From the NCBI GenBank assembly GCA_028287895.1, contig JAQBOV010000005.1:186001-250000 (forward strand): a stretch of DNA of 64,000 bases, read 5' to 3'. The notes beneath the pieces are model-generated. The model did not search any database. It was not told the DNA's origin and was given only the letters and a program-made list of their open reading frames with translations. The position numbers and the translations under genes are program-made. This stretch comes from Mucilaginibacter sp. (GTDB taxonomy: Bacteria > Bacteroidota > Bacteroidia > Sphingobacteriales > Sphingobacteriaceae). Below, piece by piece: positions 9,479-17,892 of the stretch. How positions within the stretch are numbered: position 1 is the first letter of the stretch; each line of letters begins with the position of its first letter.

Positions 9479-9979
9479 TTAAAACCCCTGCTCATCCGCG
9501 CTTGGCCCGTAGCTCCCGGGGACAGGCACGTCCAGCAAGCGCAGGAACACCCCCAACTGTGCCCGGTGATGCACTATCTGGCTGTAAGCCATTCGAATCA
9601 CTTCTCCTTTGGTGGCTACCATGTACACCTGGTCGCCGCTGCGCATGGTCCATGGCTGGTCAAACTGTTCTTCTTGCACATTAACCAATGCAGTCCTTCC
9701 TTTTGCCACACATTCTTCGTAATATTTCAAAAGCGCTTTTGTGTTGTTTATTACCGGCTCTTTGTGGGTACTTGTTGCAAAATCAAGTTCATCATCATCT
9801 ATGGCCATCTCTACCCATGATGGAATGTCGGCGATATGCGTAGCTAAACGACGGATGGTCATACTTTTTTCATGCGGCTTCCAGTCGTACTTATCATCTG
9901 GCACAGATGCTAACATTTTGCGGGTGGTTTCCGCTTCCTGGTCCATTTCTTTTAATAACATTTCGGTGAGGGTTGTCAT
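9479..9979 (-). CDS. DinB/YfiT family four-helix protein
   Basis: A 166-residue protein of DinB type: LLKEMDQEAETTRKML helix, YDWKPHEKSMTIRRLATHIADIP with the first metal-ligand histidine (H48), and the C-terminal QIVHHRAQLGVFLRLLDVPVP with ligand histidines at about 137-138. DinB-fold proteins are metal-dependent four-helix bundles, many acting as thiol-dependent transferases. The substrate is unknown. An imperfect inverted repeat TGACA-N6-TGTCA lies just upstream of the gene (about 10025-10040) and could be an operator. Confidence 0.88.
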   Translation of the reverse strand: MTTLTEMLLKEMDQEAETTRKMLASVPDDKYDWKPHEKSMTIRRLATHIADIPSWVEMAIDDDELDFATSTHKEPVINNTKALLKYYEECVAKGRTALVNVQEEQFDQPWTMRSGDQVYMVATKGEVIRMAYSQIVHHRAQLGVFLRLLDVPVPGSYGPSADEQGF

Positions 9980-10133
9980 ATCGTTTTCTTTTTTGATTTA
10001 CGCCTCAAAATAACCACAGGCGTATGACAGCCCTATGTCAGCAGAAGTTTTTGACGAAAATTATTTTTTTCAGGTAGATATAATTTGACTCGGTCATTGT
10101 TTCAAAAAGTATTTTTTTGATGTTTTTTTCTTA

Positions 10134-10159
10134 CCGCTGTGCCGCATGCGGCACAGCGG
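10134..10159. repeat. Perfect 26-bp GC-rich palindrome
   Basis: The 13-base arm CCGCTGTGCCGCA is followed at once by its exact reverse complement, giving a perfect loopless palindrome centred on GCATGC. It is much more GC-rich than the surrounding AT-rich gap. No T-run follows on either strand in the direction needed for an intrinsic terminator. It may be a protein-binding site or a REP-like element. Confidence 0.7.
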
Positions 10160-10577
10160 GTGAGTCGGCGATGCGAACGGTATCAGCGTTAACTCAGGGC
10201 GGAAAGTTTACTGACGGATGCTAAAGTTAAGACGGATGCTTAAACTCGGCAGGACGAAGCTAGGCATAATTTTTAAACTATAAAACAGATATAACAGGTG
10301 GACTAATAAAATAATGCTGTAACTTTATACTTTATTTAAACGTTCTTAGGGGCAATTATTAAACTTAAACCTCATTCATCAAAAATGATCTTTACAAGTC
10401 AAAAAAGGGCAATTTCAGCGTCTATAAAAAGCGTGCTATTATCTGCATCTAGGTTATTTTTTAATAAACAATTGTCCCAACCTATCTTTTTGACGTTGAA
10501 GCGACGCGGATAAATCATCTTTTAACTAAAATTGTTAAACAATTAGATTAAGGCCCGGTTAACCAGATGCAACAAAT
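10160..10577. other. Long leader region upstream of cysE
   Basis: About 420 bases with no coding frame that I trust. I looked for a SAM- or T-box-type leader ahead of the cysteine genes and did not recognise one. The last 60 bases are AT-rich and contain a small AATTGTTAAACAATT palindrome close to 10530-10545. Confidence 0.4.
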
Positions 10578-11390
10578 ATGAATAAAGAATTTTATCAGCA
10601 TATATTAGATAAACAGCAGATCACCGGTGCGGTACCTTCCAATAAGGAAATCGCTGAATGGGCTCTGCAGGTTATCCGTTTATTGTTTCCCGAGCAGTCA
10701 AACCGGTTATTTACCTTCGTTCATCAGCTCGAATCGGAGTTCAAAAAATTAGAGCACGGGCTTTATGACATCCTGAATGCTACCCGCGGAACGCTTGATG
10801 AGAAAAATGAACAACTGGCAAAAACGTTTTTTGAAGAGTTGCCCGAATTATACCGCGTGCTGAATACCGATATACAGGCTACCTTTGACGGCGATCCGGC
10901 TGCCAAAAGCGAGTTTATGGTGATCCGGGCCTATCCGGGGTTTTATGCCATATCATTTTACCGGCTGGCCCACTCACTGTATCAGTTAGGCATACCTTTA
11001 ATACCCCGTATACTTACGGAATATGCCCATTCAAAAACGGGTATCGATATCCACCCTGCCGCACAGATTGGCGAATATTTCCACATCGACCACGGTACGG
11101 GCGTAGTTATTGGCGAAACCTGTGTAATAGGCCGCCATGTAAAGCTTTTCCAGGGGGTTACGCTGGGGGCATTAAGTGTAAACAAAACGCCGGTTGATAA
11201 CAAGCGCCACCCCACAGTAGAAGATAATGTGGTGATCTATGCCGGGGCAACAATATTGGGCGGGCGCACTACTATTGGAGAGGGAAGCATTATCGGTGGG
11301 AATGTTTGGCTCACTAAATCTGTTCCTGCTTATTCAAAGGTGTACCATACGCAGGAGGTGAGCTTGTTAAAGGAGAAAATAAAGGAATAG
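10578..11390 (+). CDS. cysE: Serine O-acetyltransferase
   Basis: A 270-residue protein. The N-terminal helical domain (1-150) is followed by left-handed beta-helix hexapeptide repeats (TGIDIHPAAQIGEYFHIDHG, VVIGETCVIGRHV), containing the catalytic histidine region IDHGTGVVIGE and the loop NKTPVDNKRHPTVEDNVVIYAGATILGG. It transfers acetyl from acetyl-CoA to L-serine to make O-acetylserine, the precursor used by the adjacent cysteine synthase. The N-terminal region is of the longer EpsC/SAT type. The gene lies 142 bases upstream of cysM, in the same direction, suggesting co-expression. Confidence 0.93.
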   Translation: MNKEFYQHILDKQQITGAVPSNKEIAEWALQVIRLLFPEQSNRLFTFVHQLESEFKKLEHGLYDILNATRGTLDEKNEQLAKTFFEELPELYRVLNTDIQATFDGDPAAKSEFMVIRAYPGFYAISFYRLAHSLYQLGIPLIPRILTEYAHSKTGIDIHPAAQIGEYFHIDHGTGVVIGETCVIGRHVKLFQGVTLGALSVNKTPVDNKRHPTVEDNVVIYAGATILGGRTTIGEGSIIGGNVWLTKSVPAYSKVYHTQEVSLLKEKIKE

Positions 11391-11397
11391 TTTACTG

Positions 11398-11525
11398 GTT
11401 GATTGCGTTGATTAAGTTGGATGCAGGTTACATGGGAAGTTGAATTTAAGTTTTAACATTTACAACCTCTGCCATAATTACCAGCTGATTAACTCAGTCA
11501 AGCCCTTAACCAAATCAACATAATA
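11398..11525. repeat. Dispersed intergenic repeat, copy 1
   Basis: Between cysE and cysM: left arm with repeated GTTGATTNNGTTG-like units, right arm with the complementary AACTCAGTCAAG/CAAATCAAC units, and a central core that on the minus strand reads GGTAATTATGGCAGAGG. The same core and arms recur at 14430, 24690, 25573 and 26730. Confidence 0.5.
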
Positions 11526-11532
11526 ACAACAA

Positions 11533-12405
11533 ATGGCTGGTATAATTGATCTGATAGGCAATACGCCGCTCGTCGAACTAAAAAAATTAAATCCCAATCC
11601 CAACGTTACCATTTACGCCAAAATGGAGGGTAACAACCCCGGCGGAAGTGTGAAAGATCGTGCAGCGCTAAATATGATACGCAGTGCTATTGAGCGCGGC
11701 GATATTAAACCCGGAACCAAACTGATAGAAGCGACCAGCGGCAATACCGGTATCGCCCTGGCTATGATAGCCTGCCTTTACGGGCTGGAGATGGAGCTGG
11801 TACTGCCATCAAACTCGACCCACGAACGCACGCTTGCAATGGAAGCCTTTGGCGCAAGGGTAATATTGCTGGATGGCATAGAGGCGTGCCGCGATTATGC
11901 GGAAGAAAAAGCCGCCACAGGCGAGTATTTTCAATTGAACCAGTTTGCTAATCCTGATAATTATAAGGCACACTATAAAACCACCGGCCCCGAAATCTGG
12001 CGCGATACCGGTGGCAAAATAACTCACTTTGTGAGCGCCATGGGTACTACAGGCACTATTATGGGCTGCTCAAGATATTTTAAAGAAAAGGATGCCAATG
12101 TGCAAATAGTGGGGTGTCAGCCTACAGATGGCTCGTCTATTCCCGGTATCAGGCGCTGGCCGGAGGCATACCTGCCAAAAATTTTCGATCCGCTGCGGGT
12201 GGATAAGGTAATGGATGTTACCGAACAGGAGGCTATCGAAACAACCCGTAAACTGGCCAGGGTGGAAGGCGTATTTGCCGGCATGAGCAGCGGTGGCGCG
12301 GCAGCGGCAAGCATCAGGCTCGCACAGGAGTTAAAAGAAGGGGTAATTGTATTTATTTGCTGCGACCGGGGTGACCGTTATTTGAGCAGCACGCTGTTCG
12401 GTTAG
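11533..12405 (+). CDS. cysM: Cysteine synthase, O-acetylserine (thiol)-lyase B type
   Basis: A 290-residue PLP enzyme that condenses O-acetylserine with sulfide to form cysteine. Visible are IGNTPLVEL, the PLP lysine in GGSVKDR (K41), the substrate loop EATSGNTGIAL and the phosphate-binding glycine loop SAMGTTGTIMG. The length (290) and the C-terminal CDRGDRYLSSTLFG favour the CysM group over the longer CysK. It directly follows cysE, giving a complete two-step route from serine to cysteine. A repeat copy separates the two genes. Confidence 0.92.
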   Translation: MAGIIDLIGNTPLVELKKLNPNPNVTIYAKMEGNNPGGSVKDRAALNMIRSAIERGDIKPGTKLIEATSGNTGIALAMIACLYGLEMELVLPSNSTHERTLAMEAFGARVILLDGIEACRDYAEEKAATGEYFQLNQFANPDNYKAHYKTTGPEIWRDTGGKITHFVSAMGTTGTIMGCSRYFKEKDANVQIVGCQPTDGSSIPGIRRWPEAYLPKIFDPLRVDKVMDVTEQEAIETTRKLARVEGVFAGMSSGGAAAASIRLAQELKEGVIVFICCDRGDRYLSSTLFG

Positions 12406-12511
12406 TTAAGTTATTAACATTTTCAAGCAAAAGTGGCGTATTTTAATATAAATGTTGAAAAAATAACTATAAAATAATAATAAAATATTAGTCTGTTAAG
12501 CCGATAGACTT

Positions 12512-12635
12512 TATATTTGTAGTAGATTCATTAATTATCAATCTAAAACAAACACAAACCGTTCTTTATGATTTAATTATGAGTTCAGTTAATTATTGAG
12601 AAGAAGAGAGAAAGCCCCAAACTTTCTCTTTTTTT
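12512..12635 (+). ncRNA. Candidate small RNA or leader with intrinsic terminator
   Basis: TATATTTG at 12512-12519 matches the TAnnTTTG promoter element, with only a weak TTAG about 20 bases upstream. About 110 bases later comes a strong intrinsic terminator (12607-12635). The only frame between is a six-codon ATG AGT TCA GTT AAT TAT TGA. The transcript would therefore be a short non-coding RNA, or a leader that ends before the PepSY-like gene. Predicted from sequence only. Confidence 0.4.
12607..12635 (+). terminator. Intrinsic terminator
   Basis: Perfect 8-bp stem AGAGAAAG / CTTTCTCT with loop CCCCAAA, followed by a run of six or more T. It could end the candidate small RNA starting near 12526 or readthrough from cysM. 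Confidence 0.8.
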
Positions 12636-12950
12636 ATGCCTTTTAATTTGACAACAAATATTATAATATGCAAATGTGCCGTTTGCGTGCAAATAATACG
12701 ATTTACCATCTATCAAATGTTTTGAATTTTAAACAGATGATGTAGCATTTTGTCTTTCTCTTTCGTATGGGTAATATAGGCCACAAAGTCATTTAAATGA
12801 CCTGCCGGCCGAACAATATATATTAGTTAGGGGAATAGCTGGGTGTAATGCCTGGCTATTTTGTTTACAATCCAGTTTTACTACAAATTGTTTACCAATT
12901 TAATACAGATTCGGGTGTTATACTTGAATAAACAATAAACATAAAGAACG
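12636..12950. other. Leader of the PepSY-like gene with a hairpin
   Basis: No gene is seen. A hairpin at 12834-12860 pairs AATAGC with GCTATT, extended by four inner pairs including wobbles, preceded by GGGG and followed by TTTGTTTA. The same arrangement is seen at 33298-33328 and, with reordered bases, at 37892-37929. Confidence 0.45.
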
Positions 12951-13379
12951 ATGAACAAAACTATTTTATGTGCATTGGCCATGACTGTTTTGACTGGCAT
13001 TGCAACAGCACAGGATCTGAAATCAAAAGATGTACCCGCTGCAGTTCAAGGAGCTCTCACAAAAAAATATCCCAATGCCAGCAAAGTAAGCTGGGAAAAA
13101 GAAAAAGGGAATTACGAGGCCAACTGGGGCGGCAAATCCGGTGAGGACACGTCGGTCGTGTTTACCCCTGGAGGTGCGTTTGTTGAACAAGTGGATGCCA
13201 TAGCCCTTAGCCAGCTGCCGGCAGTAATCGCGCCTTATGTAAAGGCTCATTACAATGGCGCCAAAATAAAAGAAGCAGGCAAGCTTACCGATGCCGCGGG
13301 ACGTCACCTGTTCGAAGCCGAAATAAAAGGCAAGGATTTGATTTTTGATGAAAACGGTAAGTTTGTTAAAGTGGATTAA
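12951..13379 (+). CDS. PepSY-like domain periplasmic protein
   Basis: A 142-residue exported protein with a cleavable signal peptide (MNKTILCALAMTVLTGIATAQ). The mature part is a PepSY-like/BLIP-like fold of Bacteroidota: VPAAVQGALTKKYPNASKVSWEKE, YEANW, VFTPGGAFVEQ, then a second half-repeat IAPYVKAHYNGAKIKEAGKL. Such proteins are usually small, abundant and of unknown role, often near two-component systems. Its stop overlaps the 3' end of the opposite-strand hydrolase remnant by 14 bases. Confidence 0.85.
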   Translation: MNKTILCALAMTVLTGIATAQDLKSKDVPAAVQGALTKKYPNASKVSWEKEKGNYEANWGGKSGEDTSVVFTPGGAFVEQVDAIALSQLPAVIAPYVKAHYNGAKIKEAGKLTDAAGRHLFEAEIKGKDLIFDENGKFVKVD

Positions 13380-13713
13380 TAACCACGCCAGGCCTGATTA
13401 GCTTGGCAACTTCCATTGGCCCATCTATCTGAACAAAGTGGCCCCATGCGCCAGCAAACACACGTTCGCTGCCGGCAAACAGCTTGTTAAACTTAGGGGC
13501 TACTTCCCTGTTCAGATATGGGTCTTTTTCACCAAATACGATCTGCATGGGCAAATCAAATGTTTTGTGTTTCATCATCTTTCGTGTCATCCTGATAATC
13601 GCAGGCAGCAGATCGCGGTTAAGTGAAAAAAAGGCTTGTTGTGTACCTGGATGTTCTTCAAACTGCTGATAAAGCAAAGGGGCATACTTTTGCCGCATGT
13701 TGGTGCTCATCAT
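13366..13713 (-). pseudogene. Truncated alpha/beta hydrolase (C-terminal third only)
   Basis: The 115-residue frame corresponds to the C-terminal part of an alpha/beta hydrolase: the acid strand LPMQIVFGEKDPYLN and the catalytic histidine segment GAWGHFVQIDGPMEVAKLI. The N-terminal half, including the oxyanion loop and the GxSxG nucleophile, is missing, and an in-frame TAG stands at 13726-13728 just upstream. The lost part ends at a CCTGCCTGCC repeat (13717-13726), suggesting a deletion at a repeat. A TetR-type operator still lies upstream, so the intact gene was probably the regulator's target. Confidence 0.7.
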
Positions 13714-13744
13714 AAACCTGCCTGCCTACACCGAACAGGTAACA

Positions 13745-13762
13745 ATATACCAATCGGTATAT
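13745..13762. promoter_or_regulatory. Probable TetR operator 1
   Basis: ATATACC-AATC-GGTATAT is a perfect 7-bp inverted repeat with a 4-base spacer. It lies between the tetR gene and the hydrolase remnant and shares the ATACC-N4-GGTAT core with the site upstream of tetR. Confidence 0.65.
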
Positions 13763-13778
13763 TATGTAGCAAAAAAAT

Positions 13779-14378
13779 TTACTTCTTCAATTGTGTATTG
13801 ATCAGGTGATCAAGGTGATCCAAACTTTGCTTAATATAGGTTAGATCACCTGATATCTTTGATACCGTAATTCCGCCTTCGATTATAGCGATCATTAGCG
13901 ATGCGAACGATGGCACGTCCACATCTTGCTTGATCTCGCCCGACCGTATGCCCTGGTGTATAATTGCCGAAATACTTCGGTGCCATTTGGAAATGGCATC
14001 CTGCACCTTGCTCTTTAGTGGCGGATGGGTATCGTCAGCCTCAACACCGGTATTAATTATGGGACACCCGGCCGACAAAACCGGATTAAACAGACCACGC
14101 CTGTAAACGGAAATAAAAGCCCGCAACTTGCCTAAAGCAGTTGAATGAGTGCTTTGTTCAGCCCTCACCTGCGCTATCATCCGGGCCATGTTATAATCGA
14201 ATGCAGCAATCGCTACTTCGTCCTTATTCTCAAAATTACCATATATAGCCCCCTTGGTAAGCCCGGTGGTTTCTGTCAGATCAGACATAGAAGTGCCCGA
14301 ATAACCTTTACGGTTAAATATCGGCGCTGTTTGCTCGACTATAAATTCCCTGGTACGCTCAGCTTTGCCCATATTCAA
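13779..14378 (-). CDS. TetR/AcrR family transcriptional regulator
   Basis: A 199-residue regulator with an N-terminal TetR helix-turn-helix (APIFNRKGYSGTSMSDLTETTGLTKGAIYGNFENKDEV, residues about 17-52) and a helical ligand-binding domain of the NemR/YxaF-like class with PVLSAGCPIINTGVEADD. It probably represses the adjacent hydrolase and itself: ATACC-N4-GGTAT operators sit both at 13745-13762 and at 14392-14405, just upstream of its start. The hydrolase is now truncated, leaving this regulator possibly without its target. The inducer is unknown; C-containing TetR proteins of this class often sense electrophiles. Confidence 0.9.
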   Translation of the reverse strand: MNMGKAERTREFIVEQTAPIFNRKGYSGTSMSDLTETTGLTKGAIYGNFENKDEVAIAAFDYNMARMIAQVRAEQSTHSTALGKLRAFISVYRRGLFNPVLSAGCPIINTGVEADDTHPPLKSKVQDAISKWHRSISAIIHQGIRSGEIKQDVDVPSFASLMIAIIEGGITVSKISGDLTYIKQSLDHLDHLINTQLKK

Positions 14379-14391
14379 ATATAATAAAGAA

Positions 14392-14405
14392 ATACCAATA
14401 GGTAT
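14392..14405. promoter_or_regulatory. Probable TetR operator 2 (autoregulation)
   Basis: ATACC-AATA-GGTAT lies 14 bases upstream of the tetR start and has the same core and spacing as the site at 13745-13762. Confidence 0.65.
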
Positions 14406-14429
14406 AATATATTTAATAATCTTTACAAC

Positions 14430-14560
14430 TCGTTTGGGTGAACTAAGTTGATTGGATTGAATAAAGACTGAGTCGGATAAGTTTTGATATTTTACAAGGA
14501 TTAAAATCTCTCTAGTAATTACAACCCGACTCAGTACTCACTCGCTCACCGCTCACTCAC
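14430..14560. repeat. Dispersed intergenic repeat, copy 2
   Basis: Left arm with AGTTGATTGGATTG and ACTGAGTCGG (14467-14476), right arm with the exact complement CCGACTCAGT (14526-14535), and a core that on the minus strand reads GGTTGTAATTACTAGAGAG. Same architecture as copies at 11398, 24690, 25573 and 26730. Confidence 0.55.
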
Positions 14561-15804
14561 TTCCCCGCCTGTAATTTATCCAGTTTCTTCCTTGTATCCG
14601 GGTTCTCCTTAACTTTCAGTGACTTTGTATAATATTCAATGGCTTTTTCCTTATTTTTTTGATGATCATAATAATCGCCCATGCTGTCATATACATTGAA
14701 GCTATCCGGGTAGTTTCTAATATTGAGATCAAATGCCGCATAAGCGCGTTCTGGCATATTACTTTGTAAACAGTAATATCCTAATGAGTTCAGCATATCT
14801 TCAGGAGGCAATATGGTATAGCCCATGTGCCGGGATATATCCGCAAAATGTTCGCTGAAAGCTGCTTTTATGTCAATTTTAGCATTTGGATCCGCATACA
14901 GTCTGTTTTCAAATCCTGGCGGGAAATTATAAAAGCTGAATAAGAAATGAAGGGCATCATATTCGGCAATCAGCGGAACCGATCCATGGCTATCCCCATT
15001 ATAATATCTATAACTCCATTTAAGGCCGTTAGCCTTATTTTGCTGTAATATATTTTTGAGTTCCAGTATCGAACGTATGTGCCCGGTTAAACCGGCTGTG
15101 TCTTTCTGAACCCCTAGGGTATCCATCCCGGGAGCCATGGTATTGGCTATGCCAAGGTACAGCGATTTGCCTTCAAATTTCTTTTGTTTAAATTCATCAC
15201 GCGCCTGGTTCAGCAACTTTTTGCCATCCCACCACATACTGGGGTCGATCACTACATACGAATTGAACATATCGGTATGGTTAATTACGATATTCATCGC
15301 CGTTAAACCACCAAAAGAATGGCCGACCAGCATCTTGTATGGCGCAGTATGATAGGCCGAATCAATATAGGGTATCAGCTCCTTTTCCATAAAAGAGGTA
15401 AATTTCTCACCACCTCCTGATGTTGCAAAATCGTCCACTTTTCTGCCACCCGGTCCCGACAGGGAGTGTGTCGGCGTCAGGTCGCGCGTACGGTCGGTAT
15501 TTGGTATAGACACAATGATCATAGGCGGCAATACCATATTACCTATCACCTCACTCAACTCATGCACCATTCCGGTAAACGCTGCGAAATTCCATTCGGC
15601 ATCCAGCAGGTAAACCACGGGGTAACGCTGCTTGGAAGGACCATCATAACCGGCAGGCAAGTATACCCAAACCGTCCGTTTTTCATTCAGTATTTTCGAT
15701 TTGACGCTATCTGTTTTACCTAAAACAACCAGGTTATTTTTAACAGATTGAGCATTAACGATGGTGGTCACCGCTGCCAACAGCAAGGAAAGAAAAAATT
15801 TCAT
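14557..15804 (-). CDS. Exported alpha/beta-fold esterase with C-terminal TPR (enterochelin-esterase-like)
   Basis: A 415-residue protein with a signal peptide ending VNAQ. The Esterase-D/enterochelin-esterase-like domain follows: RTVWVYLPAGYD, PVVYLLDAEWNF, nucleophile in VGHSFGG (S163) and a histidine in YNGDSHGSVP. Residues about 340-415 form one or two tetratricopeptide-type repeats (AFDLNIRNYPDSFNVYDSMG, KAIEYYTKSLKVKENP). It probably hydrolyses an ester in the periplasm. A shorter paralogue, with which it shares most motifs, lies 105 bases upstream on the same strand. Confidence 0.85.
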   Translation of the reverse strand: MKFFLSLLLAAVTTIVNAQSVKNNLVVLGKTDSVKSKILNEKRTVWVYLPAGYDGPSKQRYPVVYLLDAEWNFAAFTGMVHELSEVIGNMVLPPMIIVSIPNTDRTRDLTPTHSLSGPGGRKVDDFATSGGGEKFTSFMEKELIPYIDSAYHTAPYKMLVGHSFGGLTAMNIVINHTDMFNSYVVIDPSMWWDGKKLLNQARDEFKQKKFEGKSLYLGIANTMAPGMDTLGVQKDTAGLTGHIRSILELKNILQQNKANGLKWSYRYYNGDSHGSVPLIAEYDALHFLFSFYNFPPGFENRLYADPNAKIDIKAAFSEHFADISRHMGYTILPPEDMLNSLGYYCLQSNMPERAYAAFDLNIRNYPDSFNVYDSMGDYYDHQKNKEKAIEYYTKSLKVKENPDTRKKLDKLQAGK

Positions 15805-15909
15805 TCGTGAAAATTTAAGTTGATCTAAGCTATTGATTTTTAAGCTTAATAAAACTTAAAATTTTATATACCAGGACACAGGCTATCAAAGCCAGATCGC
15901 CCAGTCAAC

Positions 15910-16797
15910 TTAATCAACCATCCCCAGCAAAAACTGCAACCCATCGCACCCTGTTATCTTTGGCACGGAGTTATGATTATCCCCATTGTAGTATTTATAG
16001 CGAAAATTCAAACCATTGTCCGGTTCGCTTTCCAATACGTCGGCCAGTTCAAGTACGCTGCGCATATGCTTGGTTTTTGCAGAAGTATCGCTGCGCACCT
16101 GCGCTATATTCATCCCTGCAGGCATGGTATTGGCAATACCCAGGAATAATGACCGCCCGTTAAAACGTTGCTGTTTTAATACTTCGCGGGCACTATTCAA
16201 TGTCTTTTTACTGTCCCACCACATACTCGGATCGCTGGCTACATAGCCGTTGAACAGATCGGTGTGGTTGATCAGGGTATATATCACGATAAGGCCTCCA
16301 AGCGAATGGCCTACCAATATGCGGTTAGCTGTAGTGGGATAGGTGGAATCCACATGCGGCATGAGTTCCTTTTCAATAAATGAGATGAACTTTTCTCCAC
16401 CACCTGATAGCTTAAAAATCGGTTCTTTTTTACCTTTTACATCGTATATGGAATGAGTAGGCGTCAGGTCCCGCGAACGTTTGGTATTGGGTATACCTAT
16501 GACAATCATATCAGGGAACAGCTTATTGCCATTGAGTTTATCCACCTGCTGTATGGTATCCGTAAATGATCTGAAATGGCCCTCGGCATCCAGCAGGTAA
16601 ACCACAGGATATTGCTGTTTGGCATCATCCTGGTCATTTTCACATTTTGGCAGGTACACCCAAATTTTCCTTTTCTCGTTTAGGATTGTTGAGAAGAGAT
16701 GGTCTTTTTTGCATATCCGTATACGGCTATTTTTAACAGATCGCGCACCAGCGGCAACCATTATCACTATTATTATCAAAAAAAACGGAAATACCAT
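15910..16797 (-). CDS. Exported alpha/beta-fold esterase, short paralogue without TPR
   Basis: A 295-residue protein colinear with the esterase domain of the downstream gene: signal-like hydrophobic N-terminus, IWVYLPKCEND, PVVYLLDAEGHF, nucleophile in VGHSLGG (S165), DPSMWWDSKKTLN and YNGDNHNSVP. It stops where the neighbour's TPR extension begins. The two genes are a clear tandem duplication, probably co-transcribed, this one first. Catalytic residues appear intact. Confidence 0.83.
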   Translation of the reverse strand: MVFPFFLIIIVIMVAAGARSVKNSRIRICKKDHLFSTILNEKRKIWVYLPKCENDQDDAKQQYPVVYLLDAEGHFRSFTDTIQQVDKLNGNKLFPDMIVIGIPNTKRSRDLTPTHSIYDVKGKKEPIFKLSGGGEKFISFIEKELMPHVDSTYPTTANRILVGHSLGGLIVIYTLINHTDLFNGYVASDPSMWWDSKKTLNSAREVLKQQRFNGRSLFLGIANTMPAGMNIAQVRSDTSAKTKHMRSVLELADVLESEPDNGLNFRYKYYNGDNHNSVPKITGCDGLQFLLGMVD

Positions 16798-17053
16798 ACG
16801 GGTAAATTACAATGCTAAGCTACTGCTTTTTGTCCACTAAAGCACGGTCAGGGGATAAAATGCATGTTCTGTCAACTCAGCCTGTTACCACATCGAATGC
16901 CGGCTAAGTCCGTACAGCACATGATTCAACCAGCCTGTAATTCCCGTCAAATATTTAAACCTTTTCACTTTAAAAGTGTATTATAATTAATTAGTAATTA
17001 CCAATCATTTAACATTTTTAACCAATGGCTTTTTTATTTAATGACCACGAACT

Positions 17054-17215
17054 ATGGTAACCTTAAAAAACATCAAAAGCGACTTTCGTCATGTATTTGT
17101 TCAAGGGGACGCCAAAGGCAGGGAACAGTTGCATGTTGTTATTATACTGGGTATTCCTTTGCTATTGGCAGTAATAATCATGTTAATTATTTTCCCCCGT
17201 TTCAGCCTCGTTTAA
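17054..17215 (+). CDS. Small single-pass membrane protein (53 aa)
   Basis: Read directly: ATG at 17054 to TAA at 17213-17215. The first half is hydrophilic and basic (MVTLKNIKSDFRHVFVQ, then GDAKGREQ); the second half is one membrane helix (VVIILGIPLLLAVIIMLII) ending FPRFSLV. The composition is that of a genuine small protein, unlike the overlapping frame starting at 17041. It is 68 bases upstream of the EcsC-like gene in the same direction, so the two could form an operon. No function is known. Confidence 0.6.
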   Translation: MVTLKNIKSDFRHVFVQGDAKGREQLHVVIILGIPLLLAVIIMLIIFPRFSLV

Positions 17216-17283
17216 TCTTGCCGGGCTTTATGGATAACAAATAAGGCCAAAGTATGTTAATACCGTAAACAGCATTTACCACT

Positions 17284-17844
17284 ATGGCTACTTTAAATAA
17301 CACACTATCGAACATACGGGTCAGCTTTGAGGACCTGCAACAGGATACTTTTAAAAAAATATTTACCCATATCGATCAGTTGGGTGTTAAACAGGGCGTT
17401 GATAAAATGGGCATTGACCGTTTTATTGAGCAATGCGCACGTTTGTCGGCTACAACAGGTGTCATATCAGGCAGCGGCGGCGCACTCACTATGGCCATTG
17501 GCATCCCTTTCGACCTGCTTAACATGATCACACAACAGATACGGGTTACCCTGGGGATTATTTATTACCACAGGGGTACCTACTCAATAGGGTTTGATGA
17601 GTTCCTGTCCATTATGGCTGCCGCCCTGCAGGTGGAAGCCGGTATAGCCATCACCAAAAATATACTGGAACGGAGCGCCGAAAGAGTACTGGTGAGGATG
17701 GGATCAAAAACCGCCTCCAGGCTGATACCCGTGGTAGGTGCTATTATTAGCGGTGCAACCAATTACCTTTTCATCAAACGCATGGCCGAATCCATCAAAA
17801 GAATGCAGCCGCGTTACGAGGCGCTGACAGTGCATCTGGAGTAG
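17284..17844 (+). CDS. EcsC-like family protein
   Basis: A 186-residue protein that resembles the EcsC group: a helical N-terminus, a glycine-rich amphipathic stretch TTGVISGSGGALTMAIGIPFDLLNMITQQIRVTLGI, then RMGSKTASRLIPVVGAIISGATNYLFIKRMA. The two hydrophobic regions suggest membrane association. EcsC proteins are uncharacterised biochemically; the original Bacillus gene is linked to an ABC transporter. A small membrane protein precedes it. Confidence 0.7.
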   Translation: MATLNNTLSNIRVSFEDLQQDTFKKIFTHIDQLGVKQGVDKMGIDRFIEQCARLSATTGVISGSGGALTMAIGIPFDLLNMITQQIRVTLGIIYYHRGTYSIGFDEFLSIMAAALQVEAGIAITKNILERSAERVLVRMGSKTASRLIPVVGAIISGATNYLFIKRMAESIKRMQPRYEALTVHLE

Positions 17845-17892
17845 GAGTTCCAAGTCTTGAGTGTCCGCCGTCTTTTACTTCTTGCTCAAGAC

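Noticed and set aside
10160..10577. Possible SAM or T-box riboswitch upstream of cysE
   Set aside because: I found no recognisable conserved core (no GATGAAGCC-like or T-box GGTGGNACC sequence).
17041..17244. 67-codon plus-strand frame
   Set aside because: Overlaps in another frame the convincing 53-aa membrane protein (17054-17215) and has low-complexity composition.
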